In this document: in pieces, positions 54,010 to 63,747 of the stretch
Layout of the letters: each line of letters opens with the position of its first letter
Position numbering within the stretch: position 1 is the stretch's first letter
NCBI GenBank assembly: GCA_029572965.1
Contig: JAKPQD010000271.1
Coordinates: 39,155-103,154, forward strand
Length of the DNA stretch: 64,000 bases
Reading direction: 5' to 3'
Source of the DNA: Bacteroidota bacterium
GTDB taxonomy: Bacteria; Bacteroidota; Bacteroidia; Bacteroidales; DTGW01
The notes under the pieces: model-generated
Seen by the model: the letters and a program-made list of their open reading frames with translations, nothing else
Told to the model about the DNA's origin: nothing
The model's database searches: none
Position numbers and translations under genes: made by a program

Positions 54010-56085
54010 TTATTTCTTGATAAATTTGACCATGTTGTATGAACCATCATTTGAATAAGCTTTAATGATGTACAGCCCGTTTTGCAATGCCGAAACGTTG
54101 ACATTGCTTGTAGCCAGTTTATTCAATGAAAGTATGTTTTGACCAGCAATATTTGTAATAACAATGCGCGAAATATTGTTTGCGTTTTTCAATGTTAATA
54201 CATCGGTAACAGGGTTGGGGTAAACGCTGAAAGCTGCCAATGTAGCCCCTTCAATAGCATTAGGTTGGTTAGAAATGGTGATATCCATCGAACCTTTCAC
54301 TGTTGATTGGTATTCCATGCAGGATGCAGTGACTGTTACCGTGCCGTTCTTTAGCGGAGTAAGAACCCCGGTTGCACTTATTGACGCAATGGTTTTGTCG
54401 CTGACACTCCATACTACATTTTTAATCGTTGCAGTATCAGGAAGGACTTCAGCGTACATTTGCAATGTATCTCCCAAAACATCAATAGAGGTAACGTTAT
54501 TAGCTGAAGAAACATTGATTGTTTTAGCAGGTGCAAAAGTGCCGTTTACATAAGCCCTTAACCAAAGCAAGGCAGGACGTTTTATGCCATCTGCATCTAT
54601 CAAATATGCTTTTTGGTCAGTGCGCCACATGCCTGGTCTAAATCCCCACATTGTAACGCCTTTTACAGCCTCATTATCCCAAAATAGCGGGAATATACGT
54701 TGATAATCTTGCAATTGTTTAGCATCGCTTGGCCCATCAATATCTAATTCGGTAGCATATATTGGTACTTCAGTAGCTTCAAGTATAGCCAGGTTGGCTT
54801 TTAAAGTATTTACATCAACATTGGTAGAAAAAGCGTGGGCCTGTATGCCTATCCCGTCAATGAGATTGTCTTTTTTCAGCAGGTTGATGATTTGAGCATA
54901 AGTATTGGCATTTTTTTGCTCATTAGTTACACTATATTCGTTTATCAGGAGTTTAGCTTTGGGAAAATATTGACGAGCCAGTTTAAACGATGTAATCACC
55001 CAGTCCCAGCCTGTTGTACCTGCTCCGCCCAACGCTTTGATATAATTTCCGGCTCCGGTTTTATCAGGTTTGGCATGTATAGGCTCATTTACAACATCAA
55101 TGTAGTCAACCGAGTCATAACGTTCTGCTAATGCGGCAAACCATTCTTCAATTTCGGCGCGTTGTTCGGCCGAATCAAGCGTTTCTATCCATGTTGGCTG
55201 TTGGCTTCCCCAAATGAGGGTATGGAGTTTGAATGGAAATTTGTTTTTTCGGGCAAAATTGTAGGCTTCATCAAGGTCTTTCCAGTTCATAACATCTCTT
55301 GTACCTTCTACCCAGCCCCATTTACTTGCATTGCCGGGAGTAACCTGGTTCCAGTATCCTTCAAATTGGTACTTTGAGTCTGAACCATAAGCACAACCAA
55401 GGAATTTCGACTTTCCTTCTGCGATGGGAGGTAACAGTGGTTCTACGCCCGGGGGGTATTTTGAGCCTTCTTCGCCTTTGTTGAGTTTGTCAACAGTAAA
55501 GTAAAGCCCTTTTCGTCCAAATACAAATTTGTCAATCAAAAAGCCATCTTCTCTTCCTGCTATTTGAAATGTTTTGGTGAGTTCTCCCAATTCAACCCTG
55601 AATGAGACAGGTGGCTCATCTCCATTGTATTGAGAAAAATTGATCCATTTCCATACATTATATGCTGCACCTCCGGCCCCATCCACAACTTGAGAATTAT
55701 CTGTATATCCCAGGTTATGGATGTTATTTGCCCTTACCCAGTCGTCAGCATTGGTAAGGTTTTTTTCGCCAAACCCATTGCCGTAATAATAACTGTCGTC
55801 ATTAGCCCCGGCGCTTCCTATCCAATAGCGACCGTAAAGGTCATAAGTGCCAGAGTCTGGGAAGGTAATGGTATAAGTGATGACGCGCGTTGCACTATCG
55901 GGGGTTGTGCCACCTACTGTATATTTGATGGTAGCATAGGTAACCCCAGATTCGGTTTTAATAGCAAAGCTTGAACCTGCTACCCCTGATTCAGCTTCTA
56001 CTACAACTGGCAAATCGGCACCAAATGATATTTTGCTAAAAATGCAAAATACCATCATCCATGAATAAATTAATCGATAGTTCAT
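54010..56085 (-). CDS. GH10 endo-1,4-beta-xylanase with T9SS sorting domain
   Basis: The 691-residue protein has a signal peptide to about SFGA, a beta-sandwich carbohydrate-binding-like domain (about 25-195) and a GH10 barrel (about 220-515). The barrel holds the acid/base Glu334 in DVVNEPIHA, nucleophile Glu446 in YATELDID, His288 in LHTLIWGSQQP and His417 in GIQAHAF. A Big_2-like domain (about 520-605) and a type A T9SS domain (about 615-691, with YPNPVTDVL) complete it. It cuts the xylan backbone outside the cell. It is convergent with the GH5 genes and may respond to the same regulator, but no repeat array like that of 51010-51086 is evident upstream. Confidence 0.95.
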   Translation of the reverse strand: MNYRLIYSWMMVFCIFSKISFGADLPVVVEAESGVAGSSFAIKTESGVTYATIKYTVGGTTPDSATRVITYTITFPDSGTYDLYGRYWIGSAGANDDSYYYGNGFGEKNLTNADDWVRANNIHNLGYTDNSQVVDGAGGAAYNVWKWINFSQYNGDEPPVSFRVELGELTKTFQIAGREDGFLIDKFVFGRKGLYFTVDKLNKGEEGSKYPPGVEPLLPPIAEGKSKFLGCAYGSDSKYQFEGYWNQVTPGNASKWGWVEGTRDVMNWKDLDEAYNFARKNKFPFKLHTLIWGSQQPTWIETLDSAEQRAEIEEWFAALAERYDSVDYIDVVNEPIHAKPDKTGAGNYIKALGGAGTTGWDWVITSFKLARQYFPKAKLLINEYSVTNEQKNANTYAQIINLLKKDNLIDGIGIQAHAFSTNVDVNTLKANLAILEATEVPIYATELDIDGPSDAKQLQDYQRIFPLFWDNEAVKGVTMWGFRPGMWRTDQKAYLIDADGIKRPALLWLRAYVNGTFAPAKTINVSSANNVTSIDVLGDTLQMYAEVLPDTATIKNVVWSVSDKTIASISATGVLTPLKNGTVTVTASCMEYQSTVKGSMDITISNQPNAIEGATLAAFSVYPNPVTDVLTLKNANNISRIVITNIAGQNILSLNKLATSNVNVSALQNGLYIIKAYSNDGSYNMVKFIKK

Positions 56086-56224
56086 AAAATGAAAATTTAG
56101 TTAGTTATATGAGTATAAGTATAGGTACAAAAGTTTTAAAAATAAACTTAAAACAGGTGGAAAAAAAAGTCAATAATGATGAATAAATTGTTAAAAGGAC
56201 ACCTTTTTTTTAGAAAGAAAACAA

Positions 56225-57037
56225 TTATTGTAAAACAAACCTGTATGTTATGGTGCCTTTTTGGATGGTTGAGCCAGCTTTTGTGTTGAATTTTGATTGC
56301 AGTGCAGCTGTTTTGGCTATCTGAAGCAATTGTTCGTCAAGAGTGGTAGAGCCTTTTACTCCGGGGATAGCATTAATTACCCGCCCATCCTTGTCAACGG
56401 TGATTTCGACTACAACTTTCCCTTCACTCTGCGATTTGTCTGAGGGTATTTGTAAATAAAGCGGGTTACGGCCTTCGAGGCTAAATGATATGCCATCTTT
56501 ACCGGGTCCGGTACCGTTGCCTGTACCGTTGCCAATGCCGTCTCCGTTGCCTGGCAAAGCATTCGGGTCTCCGCCTTTCTTCCCGTAGATGCTGCCGCTG
56601 CCGGGGATATCGCCCTGTTCGTTGCTTTTCTTTTTGAACAAAGCTTTTTCATTAAGCTGAGGTGTCTTTTGCTCAGTTTTTTGAGGCTCTTGCTTAATTG
56701 CTTTTTCTTTTTTCTTTATTTCTTTTTTGTTTTTTTGCTCTTTTTCAATGTCTTTAATACTTTCGTCTTCATCATAGTCTTGTTTAAGGACTGGCTCTGT
56801 TGGTTTTTCAGTTTCTTTTTCTTCAACAAATTGAGGGGTATTAAGCCCAGCTATCTCATCTGTGCCTATATCGCTTCCGAGGTTTACCTCAAGCCCCATG
56901 CCAGGGCCCCCTCCGCCTTCAGGATAGGGGGGGATAGGGGTACGAAATTTGATATATAACAAAATAGCTATAATTGCTGCATAAATCAGCAAGGTATATA
57001 CAAAAGCTTTTGTTTTATATGAGTTATTGTTTTGCAT
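56225..57037 (-). CDS. tonB: Energy transducer TonB
   Basis: The 270-residue protein has one membrane helix (about 11-29), a Pro/Lys/Glu-rich linker (50-150) and a Gly/Asn-rich stretch. The C-terminal TonB domain (about 195-270) contains GKVVVEITVDKDGRVINAIP and the terminal TITYRFVLQ. It carries energy from the ExbB-ExbD motor across the periplasm to outer-membrane receptors such as BtuB at 1861. Its start codon overlaps the exbD stop by one base (TGATG), so they are coupled. Confidence 0.9.
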   Translation of the reverse strand: MQNNNSYKTKAFVYTLLIYAAIIAILLYIKFRTPIPPYPEGGGGPGMGLEVNLGSDIGTDEIAGLNTPQFVEEKETEKPTEPVLKQDYDEDESIKDIEKEQKNKKEIKKKEKAIKQEPQKTEQKTPQLNEKALFKKKSNEQGDIPGSGSIYGKKGGDPNALPGNGDGIGNGTGNGTGPGKDGISFSLEGRNPLYLQIPSDKSQSEGKVVVEITVDKDGRVINAIPGVKGSTTLDEQLLQIAKTAALQSKFNTKAGSTIQKGTITYRFVLQ

Positions 57038-57438
57038 CAGGCATTTGGGGCTTTGGTGGCCAGTATCATTTTTATTTTCAGTTTATTCCCTGTTTGTAAA
57101 ATATTGACCAGCTCTTGTACCGGAACAGAGCTGTCACATCGGATGACTACTGTTACGTTTTCTTTGTCAGTAATGCGTTTGATTAATTCAGCTTCAATGT
57201 TAGAAGGTGCTACAGCATCATTGTTAATATAATACTGCAATTCTTTGGTGATAGAAATTGATATTTCTGTTTTTCGGACAGTTTGATGATATTTTGAAGA
57301 GGGAAGTGTCAGCTTGATTACACTTGGGCTTATCAGCGTGCTGGTAATCAGGAAGAAAAGCATCAGAAAAAACATAATATCGCTCAGCGAAGAGGTACTT
57401 ACTTCCGGCCTGAATTTATTTTTACTCCTTAGGTTCAT
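57037..57438 (-). CDS. exbD: Biopolymer transport protein ExbD
   Basis: The 133-residue product has the family layout: a short cytoplasmic start, one membrane helix with SLSDIMFFLMLFFLITSTL (the Asp is the conserved proton-channel residue) and a periplasmic domain. It lies 11 bp after exbB and overlaps tonB. Confidence 0.93.
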   Translation of the reverse strand: MNLRSKNKFRPEVSTSSLSDIMFFLMLFFLITSTLISPSVIKLTLPSSKYHQTVRKTEISISITKELQYYINNDAVAPSNIEAELIKRITDKENVTVVIRCDSSVPVQELVNILQTGNKLKIKMILATKAPNA

Positions 57439-57449
57439 GTGTTTGAAAT

Positions 57450-58127
57450 TTAGGCAGGTTCCTGAAGAAGGTCTATAAAGTTTACGGCGTTTAACTCAAG
57501 TTTATGTACTACTTTTTCAATCATTACATTGAGCCAATGATAGAAGATGTAAGCAATAATACCTATCAAGAGGCCGGCAGCACTGGTGACCATTTTTTCG
57601 TACAATCCTCCGGCTATAAGCCCTATACTGATGTTATCAGCCAGTGATATGTTGTAAAATATCTTAATAACTCCGGCAATGGTACCTATAAAGCCAAACA
57701 TCGGGGCAATACCTGCTATAACGCCTAATATTACCAGGTTTTTTTCAAGGTTGTAAACTTCAAATTTACCCACTATTTCAATAGAATCTTCTATTTCTTT
57801 GATTGGACGGCCAATACGCTTGATGCCTTTTTCAATCATGCGGGCTACAGGGCGGTCAGTTGAGCTGCAAAGGTTAAGTGCTGCATCTATTTTCCCTTCA
57901 TGAATATAATCTTTTATGCGATCAATAAAATTGCTTTCAAAGCTGGCGGCTTTGCGGATTGCCAAAAAACGTTCTATAAATATAAAAATAGCCACAAAAG
58001 CAAGTATTGCAAGCGGGATCATTATCCATCCGCCCTTTAATGTCAGTTCCCACAGCGTCATGCTTTTTTCTGCTTGTGTTTTTGCAGCTTCGGCTGCAAC
58101 TTGTATTTGTAATAAATAAAAGTTCAT
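57450..58127 (-). CDS. exbB: MotA/TolQ/ExbB proton channel protein
   Basis: The 225-residue protein has three membrane helices (about 33-52, 130-152, 168-190) with the ExbB signature region ILGVIAGIAPMFGFIGTIAGVIKIF. It forms the stator of the TonB-energising motor with ExbD. The gene is 70 bp downstream of tamB, in the same direction, so tamB-exbB-exbD-tonB may be one transcript. Confidence 0.93.
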   Translation of the reverse strand: MNFYLLQIQVAAEAAKTQAEKSMTLWELTLKGGWIMIPLAILAFVAIFIFIERFLAIRKAASFESNFIDRIKDYIHEGKIDAALNLCSSTDRPVARMIEKGIKRIGRPIKEIEDSIEIVGKFEVYNLEKNLVILGVIAGIAPMFGFIGTIAGVIKIFYNISLADNISIGLIAGGLYEKMVTSAAGLLIGIIAYIFYHWLNVMIEKVVHKLELNAVNFIDLLQEPA

Positions 58128-58197
58128 AATATTTATACTTAAGTTTATTTTTCAGTGTCTCAAAAATACAAATTTTACATCACTATTCAAGTGTGTG

Positions 58198-61100
58198 TTA
58201 TGGTTTTGCCAGAGTATCTGTTTTTTCAGCTTTTTTGTTTTTAAAAAACAACTTGTTTTTTAATTCTTTAAAGTTCGAAAAGTCCTCTCTGTAAACAATT
58301 CCAATCCCCCTGGTGTATATATCGTCTTGTTGCAAAGGATCATCATTGGCCCTGTTGAAGGCTTTCAGTTTGATTTTGTCGGTCAACTTGAATTCAACGT
58401 TTACATCGCCCACAATATTGCTTGCTTTCTGATTATTATTTTCTTGATTAGAAATATCTACACTGCTGTTTATTGTAACGCGGTCGTCAAATAGTTGTGT
58501 CGAAAGGGCCACTTCTACTTCGTTGGTGGTATATGTTTTGTCTCCTGGCCTGTAGGCTACACCGACATCAAACTTATCGCTGAGATTAGACAACATATCA
58601 CTTATTTGGCCAGAAAGCATCTCAATTGATGATGAGGCCATATCTACTCCCATGCTATTACCTTGCGATCTGCCAGAGTTGCTTGGGGTCATAAAACTGC
58701 TCATTACCAGAAGAGATAAAAATTGTTGGCTCATTTCCTGGTCTGTATTGACAACACTTTTTACTTTGTCTTTGTCGGCAACTGAGGCGCTGGGAAGGTC
58801 AAAATCGAACCTGATGTCGGGGTTTTGAAGCTTCCCTTTTACAAAAAGCCTGCAATCTACCGGAATTCTTTTTTTATCATTACTTCCACTGCTTTCGTCA
58901 AGTGTTAATGGGTATATTGAAGCTTTTGTTTTGTAAATGGCTTGCATATTGAGTGTTGCATCAAGTGGGTTGCCTCCAAATGTTATAGATGCACCATCTT
59001 GAAGGATAAATTTTTTGCTTATCAGGTTTCGTAAGGTAAAAAGGTATTCTCCTTCTGTAATGTTATAGTCTCCTCTGATTTTGAAATTGCCAGCTTCATC
59101 TATTTCGAGTTTTAAGTTGCCATTACCTCTGCAGTATAATATATCTCCTACTTTTGGGTCAAATACTAATTGCAATTCGGCATCAGAAGTGGCATCCAGG
59201 TCAATGTTAAGCTGTAAGGGTTTTTGCCTGATCTTTTTTTCGTCTTTGGCTTCAAACAAATCTTTTTGCACATTATGTTCTTCTTCTTTTTGTATGGTTT
59301 TAAACCTTAAAAATGAGCTTTGAGATAAATCTGTAAGCCCTAAAGGAATGGCAACAATGGTTTTTTCTTTTGTTTTGGCCTGGGTAATATCAATTTTGAG
59401 GTTGTCTGTGGTCCCGGTAATGCTAACATTGCCATCTGCATAACAAGTGCCATATATTGGCATTGCTTGAGGGATTGAAGTATTGAACACCATGTTGTTT
59501 TTGAGCTCCAGTTTGAGATCAAAGCGGGGTTGACGGGTTATGGACAGTACCCTTCCCGAAAAGTCAAATGACTGTTGTTTCTGGTCATATACTTTTGTTT
59601 TGGCTATAATAATATTGTTATTCTGAAATTGTATTGTGCTATTGAAAGTATATCTTGTGTTGAAAGGGATAAAGGTAAAGTCGCCACTGTCAACATTGCA
59701 TATCCCCGATATTTGAGGATTGTCTGTTTTGCCTTTTACATATAGTTGTCCATTAATGTTTCCATTGTGAAAGTGGAACAAATTTTCAACAAAAGGTTGG
59801 AATATCTTGGTGGACAATGAGTGTAGCTGAGTTTCTATGTTAAATTCTGAGGTTGCAGGGGTGATAAAACCCGAAGTATTTAGTGTAGGGACGTTTTCTT
59901 TTGAAGCTAAAGCCGTGAAATAGAATTTTTCGGCAAAGGGGTCCCACCAGAGTTTGGCGTGTGTGTTACCAATAATTTGATGGTTTAACGAAAAATCATT
60001 GATATTAATATTGGCATTTATATGGGCTTTATTATTGGGATGGGTAAATGCAATCTGACCTTTGGCCTTGCCATTAAGGAAAATATTCGAGCCCGACATA
60101 AAGAAATTGAGCATGGTCAGGTCTATATCCGAAAATTTTGCATTTAACGTATCTGAGGCCGATGAAGAAACTTTTCCTGTTATCTCTATTTTTTTGTCTC
60201 CATTATACATGGCAAACTTGTCAAAACTTATGCCAGTAGAGTCAAATAAGAGCGATAAGCTGCCAATTTGCCAATTTTCGTTTAGCAGATAGAAGTTTGA
60301 AGGTAATGAACTAAAGTGCCATATAGGCTTTTGGGTAGGGCCTGTATAGGTAAACCATGCCTCGGCTTTAATTTTATTTTTATGTTTTAATGAATCTTTC
60401 CAAAAAAACAAGATGTGGCTCGAGTCATTTTTTGAAGAATTGTCAAAATAAAATTTGTTCATTTTTATTTTTGGGCCAAACCATAAATTGGCTGTTTGTA
60501 CCTGTAAAACCAATGAATCGGGACGTGATGCTGCCTTGACAAAAATAGTATCAAAAACAATATTGCCAATTTTCAGGTACTGGGCCTGTACCATTATTCG
60601 CATTGATGTATCTGCCGGAAAAAACAACCCACTGATTTTGCTGTTTTCTGAAATTCGCACCGATGGCATGAAAAACTTTGATATGGAGTCTGTTTTTTTG
60701 AATTTCAGGTTAAACATAAATTCATTGTCGTCTAAAGGCTCATCTGATTGGTATCCATAAAAACTGCCAGGAAGAAATGCCCGGATAGTCCTGATTATAG
60801 CCCCGGGGATATCTGCAATGTCATATCGTCCAAAGATTGTGGCATCTAAAAAGTCTGAACGGAATTGTAAGTCGTTTGAAAACTGGTTGTCTGTGGTGTA
60901 AACCTCTATTTTGTTTATATTGAGTTTCTTATCTTTTTTTTCAAAGTTTACTTCTTTCAATCGTATCTCGCCGTCAAATTTGTTAATGGAGTTGCCTTTA
61001 AAATTGGCTGTTACGTTAAAAGATATGTTTGTAATACTGTCTTGGGGCATTATATTCAAAGCCAACAAGTTGGCATGCTCTAAATTGGCCTCAAACTTAA

Positions 61101-62676
61101 ATTGAGGGTTGGTGTCGCTAAAATTGAAATTACCTTTGACTTCAAAGGCAAGTCTTTCGTCATCAACTTTGACTGTCCCATCGAATGTTTTATTATCGAG
61201 AGTTCCATTCCCGATAATGTCACGAAATTCAATGTTTTTCAGGATTACGCTTTTGATATTCCAGTCAATCTGGGCAAAAATTTTGTTGCTTTCGGCCAAG
61301 AAACCTTTTGCATTTACAGAAAATTGAGTCTTTCCAACTATACTGTCTTTCATAAATAGTAAACCTGGCTCGAAATTATCGGAGCTTACGCTCCCAACAA
61401 AAGTAAGTTTCCTTTTTTTCTCAGGGTTTAACTGTATATCGGCTTTTAAATGCCCGTATGGCGTTTTAAAATCGCCAGATGTTTTGAAATTATTGATATA
61501 CCCATCAAAATTACCAATAAAGCCAACTATTTTTAATTGTTTTACTATATCAGGAGTTTCAATTTTTTGATTATCAGGGAGTTTTATACTAACAATGTCG
61601 TCAATGTCAACATTCATGTTATCAACATCAATATTCATGTAAGTTTTTTCAATGTCCGGTAACCCCTTGATGTTTGTATTTCCTTTAAAGAAAGTGTTTT
61701 TACCTATTTTGAAGTAAAATTTTTTACACTGAAAGTTTGAAATTTTGCCTTCAATTTTTCCTGAAACTTCGAAAATACTGTTCATCCCATATAGCGAAGT
61801 TGCAAACATAGAAATATCGGCCATCGAGCAAGATGATTTTTTTATTTTAGCATCTATATCGACTTTGTTTTCTATGTACTTAAAATCACCAAACTTGGCA
61901 AAATCAAAATAAAGCATATATGCTTCAATGTTGGAACGGTCGGTTTCAATTTTCAGGTTATCAAAATGCAAACAGGAGCTTTTTATGGTCATTTTGCCTG
62001 TAAGCGATTTCAGCCTGAACCCAGATTGTTCCTGAAAGCACAGCTTGTTGATGTTGCAATAGAGTTTCCCATTGCTTATCATCATGTTTTTTATCCTGAT
62101 ATTCAGGCTGTCCAAGAACATATCCGAGAAGTTTACGCCAGTATCTTGCTTGGTTTTGTAATAATCATCGAGCCTGAAGGCTGAATTTTTCAAGCCTACC
62201 TGTTTAAACATAATAATCCAGCGTGAAGATGCGGTATCTGCAGTGTCTGTAAGATTGTCAATGATATATGTTATGTTCATATTTTTGAGCGAATCTGAGT
62301 AAAGATGAACATAGGCTTTTTCAAATTCAACTTTTGACAGGGCGATGTATTTTTTTTTGTATGAAATGTCCGAAATTCCAACAACAGTCTTTTTTGAATA
62401 TATCAGGGTGTCTTTTCGCCAGTCTTTTATGAGTACATCTTTCAATACCACACGGTTTAGGAAGTCAATAGATACATAACCGACAGATATTTCCGTTCCG
62501 GCCTTGCTGCCCAGTATCGAAGCAATTTTTTGGGTGGCATAATTTTGTACACGGTTGGTTTGAAGCAATAAAAATACCAGCAAAGGTATTGCCAATACAG
62601 ATAGGATGAAGATGCCGGTTATTTTGAGTATTTTTTTGATACCTTTGTCCAATTGCAACAGTTTTTCCGTTGGCAA
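58198..62676 (-). CDS. tamB: TamB-like translocation and assembly module protein
   Basis: The 1492-residue protein has one membrane helix (about 17-38) followed by a very long repetitive beta structure and the C-terminal TamB/DUF490 domain (about 1150-1480), ending in NVEFKLTDKIKLKAFNRAND and a GIGIVYREDF segment. These proteins bridge the periplasm and take part in outer-membrane protein assembly or phospholipid transport. The start is uncertain: no ATG precedes the membrane helix and a TTG at 62676 fits, with no other initiator between there and the upstream in-frame stop at 62778. It diverges from tsaD. Confidence 0.9.
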   Translation of the reverse strand: MPTEKLLQLDKGIKKILKITGIFILSVLAIPLLVFLLLQTNRVQNYATQKIASILGSKAGTEISVGYVSIDFLNRVVLKDVLIKDWRKDTLIYSKKTVVGISDISYKKKYIALSKVEFEKAYVHLYSDSLKNMNITYIIDNLTDTADTASSRWIIMFKQVGLKNSAFRLDDYYKTKQDTGVNFSDMFLDSLNIRIKNMMISNGKLYCNINKLCFQEQSGFRLKSLTGKMTIKSSCLHFDNLKIETDRSNIEAYMLYFDFAKFGDFKYIENKVDIDAKIKKSSCSMADISMFATSLYGMNSIFEVSGKIEGKISNFQCKKFYFKIGKNTFFKGNTNIKGLPDIEKTYMNIDVDNMNVDIDDIVSIKLPDNQKIETPDIVKQLKIVGFIGNFDGYINNFKTSGDFKTPYGHLKADIQLNPEKKRKLTFVGSVSSDNFEPGLLFMKDSIVGKTQFSVNAKGFLAESNKIFAQIDWNIKSVILKNIEFRDIIGNGTLDNKTFDGTVKVDDERLAFEVKGNFNFSDTNPQFKFEANLEHANLLALNIMPQDSITNISFNVTANFKGNSINKFDGEIRLKEVNFEKKDKKLNINKIEVYTTDNQFSNDLQFRSDFLDATIFGRYDIADIPGAIIRTIRAFLPGSFYGYQSDEPLDDNEFMFNLKFKKTDSISKFFMPSVRISENSKISGLFFPADTSMRIMVQAQYLKIGNIVFDTIFVKAASRPDSLVLQVQTANLWFGPKIKMNKFYFDNSSKNDSSHILFFWKDSLKHKNKIKAEAWFTYTGPTQKPIWHFSSLPSNFYLLNENWQIGSLSLLFDSTGISFDKFAMYNGDKKIEITGKVSSSASDTLNAKFSDIDLTMLNFFMSGSNIFLNGKAKGQIAFTHPNNKAHINANININDFSLNHQIIGNTHAKLWWDPFAEKFYFTALASKENVPTLNTSGFITPATSEFNIETQLHSLSTKIFQPFVENLFHFHNGNINGQLYVKGKTDNPQISGICNVDSGDFTFIPFNTRYTFNSTIQFQNNNIIIAKTKVYDQKQQSFDFSGRVLSITRQPRFDLKLELKNNMVFNTSIPQAMPIYGTCYADGNVSITGTTDNLKIDITQAKTKEKTIVAIPLGLTDLSQSSFLRFKTIQKEEEHNVQKDLFEAKDEKKIRQKPLQLNIDLDATSDAELQLVFDPKVGDILYCRGNGNLKLEIDEAGNFKIRGDYNITEGEYLFTLRNLISKKFILQDGASITFGGNPLDATLNMQAIYKTKASIYPLTLDESSGSNDKKRIPVDCRLFVKGKLQNPDIRFDFDLPSASVADKDKVKSVVNTDQEMSQQFLSLLVMSSFMTPSNSGRSQGNSMGVDMASSSIEMLSGQISDMLSNLSDKFDVGVAYRPGDKTYTTNEVEVALSTQLFDDRVTINSSVDISNQENNNQKASNIVGDVNVEFKLTDKIKLKAFNRANDDPLQQDDIYTRGIGIVYREDFSNFKELKNKLFFKNKKAEKTDTLAKP

Positions 62677-62730
62677 TATAACGTAAAAAAAGCTAAAAAT
62701 GGTTGCAAAAAATTCATAAATTGTTGGGAT

Positions 62731-63747
62731 ATGAGCGTTACAATTTTGGCCATCGAATCGTCCTGCGATGATACTTCAGCGGCAATTATCCGCGATGGGG
62801 TATTATTGTCTAATCTGATTGCCAGCCAGGAAATACACAACTTGTACGGGGGCGTGGTGCCTGAGCTTGCATCAAGGGTGCACCAACAAAACATTGTACC
62901 TGTTGTTGATTTGGCTTTCAAACAAGCTCAAGTCGGCATTGACGAGATAAATGCTGTTGCTTTTACCCGGGGCCCAGGCCTGATGGGGTCTTTACTGGTA
63001 GGTACATCGTTTGCCAAAGGTTTTGCCTTATCCCGCAACATTCCACTTATTGATGTTAACCATCTGTTGGGGCATGTGCTTGTGCATTTTATCAAAGAAG
63101 CTGATAAACCTCATGTCCCTCCTTCTTTTCCTTTTCTTTGCCTGTTGGTTTCAGGCGGACATACACAGATTATTGTAGTTAAAAATCACCTTGAATACGA
63201 GATTATTGGCCAAACCATTGATGATGCTGCCGGTGAGGCCTTTGATAAATGTGCAAAAACAATCAACCTGCCTTATCCCGGAGGGCCGTTTATTGACAAA
63301 CTCGCTCAACAGGGCAACCCCAATGCTTTTACTTTTGCAAAACCCAATATTGAAGACCTTGACTTTAGCTTCTCTGGCTTAAAGACTTCTTTTCTTTATT
63401 TTTTGCGTGACAGAATTCATGAAGACCCTGATTTTATTGAAAAAAACAAAGCCGATTTGTGTGCTTCCCTTCAATATACTATTGTAAAAATTTTGATAGA
63501 CAAATTAGTGAAGGCCGCAAAGCTGACTGGGATTAAAGATGTTGCCGTTGCTGGCGGTGTGGCTGCCAATTCGGGATTGCGTAATGCCTTAACAGACGTG
63601 GCTGTTGTAAAAAAATGGAACCTTTTTCTGCCTTCGTTGAAATTTACTACAGATAATGCCGCAATGATTGGTATTGTAGGGTATTACAAATACCTGGCCG
63701 GTGAATTCTCAGACCAGTCTATCTCGCCTGTTGCACGCATTAACTAA
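62731..63747 (+). CDS. tsaD: tRNA N6-threonylcarbamoyladenosine synthase subunit TsaD
   Basis: This essential enzyme makes the t6A37 modification of ANN-decoding tRNAs. I chose the ATG at 62731 over the TTG at 62653, which would overlap tamB. The 338-residue product opens ILAIESSCDDTSAA and contains the metal ligands His111 and His115 in VNHLLGHVLVHF, SGGHTQI (141-147), AGGVAANSGLR and DNAAMIG near the end. Length and motifs are standard. Confidence 0.97.
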   Translation: MSVTILAIESSCDDTSAAIIRDGVLLSNLIASQEIHNLYGGVVPELASRVHQQNIVPVVDLAFKQAQVGIDEINAVAFTRGPGLMGSLLVGTSFAKGFALSRNIPLIDVNHLLGHVLVHFIKEADKPHVPPSFPFLCLLVSGGHTQIIVVKNHLEYEIIGQTIDDAAGEAFDKCAKTINLPYPGGPFIDKLAQQGNPNAFTFAKPNIEDLDFSFSGLKTSFLYFLRDRIHEDPDFIEKNKADLCASLQYTIVKILIDKLVKAAKLTGIKDVAVAGGVAANSGLRNALTDVAVVKKWNLFLPSLKFTTDNAAMIGIVGYYKYLAGEFSDQSISPVARIN

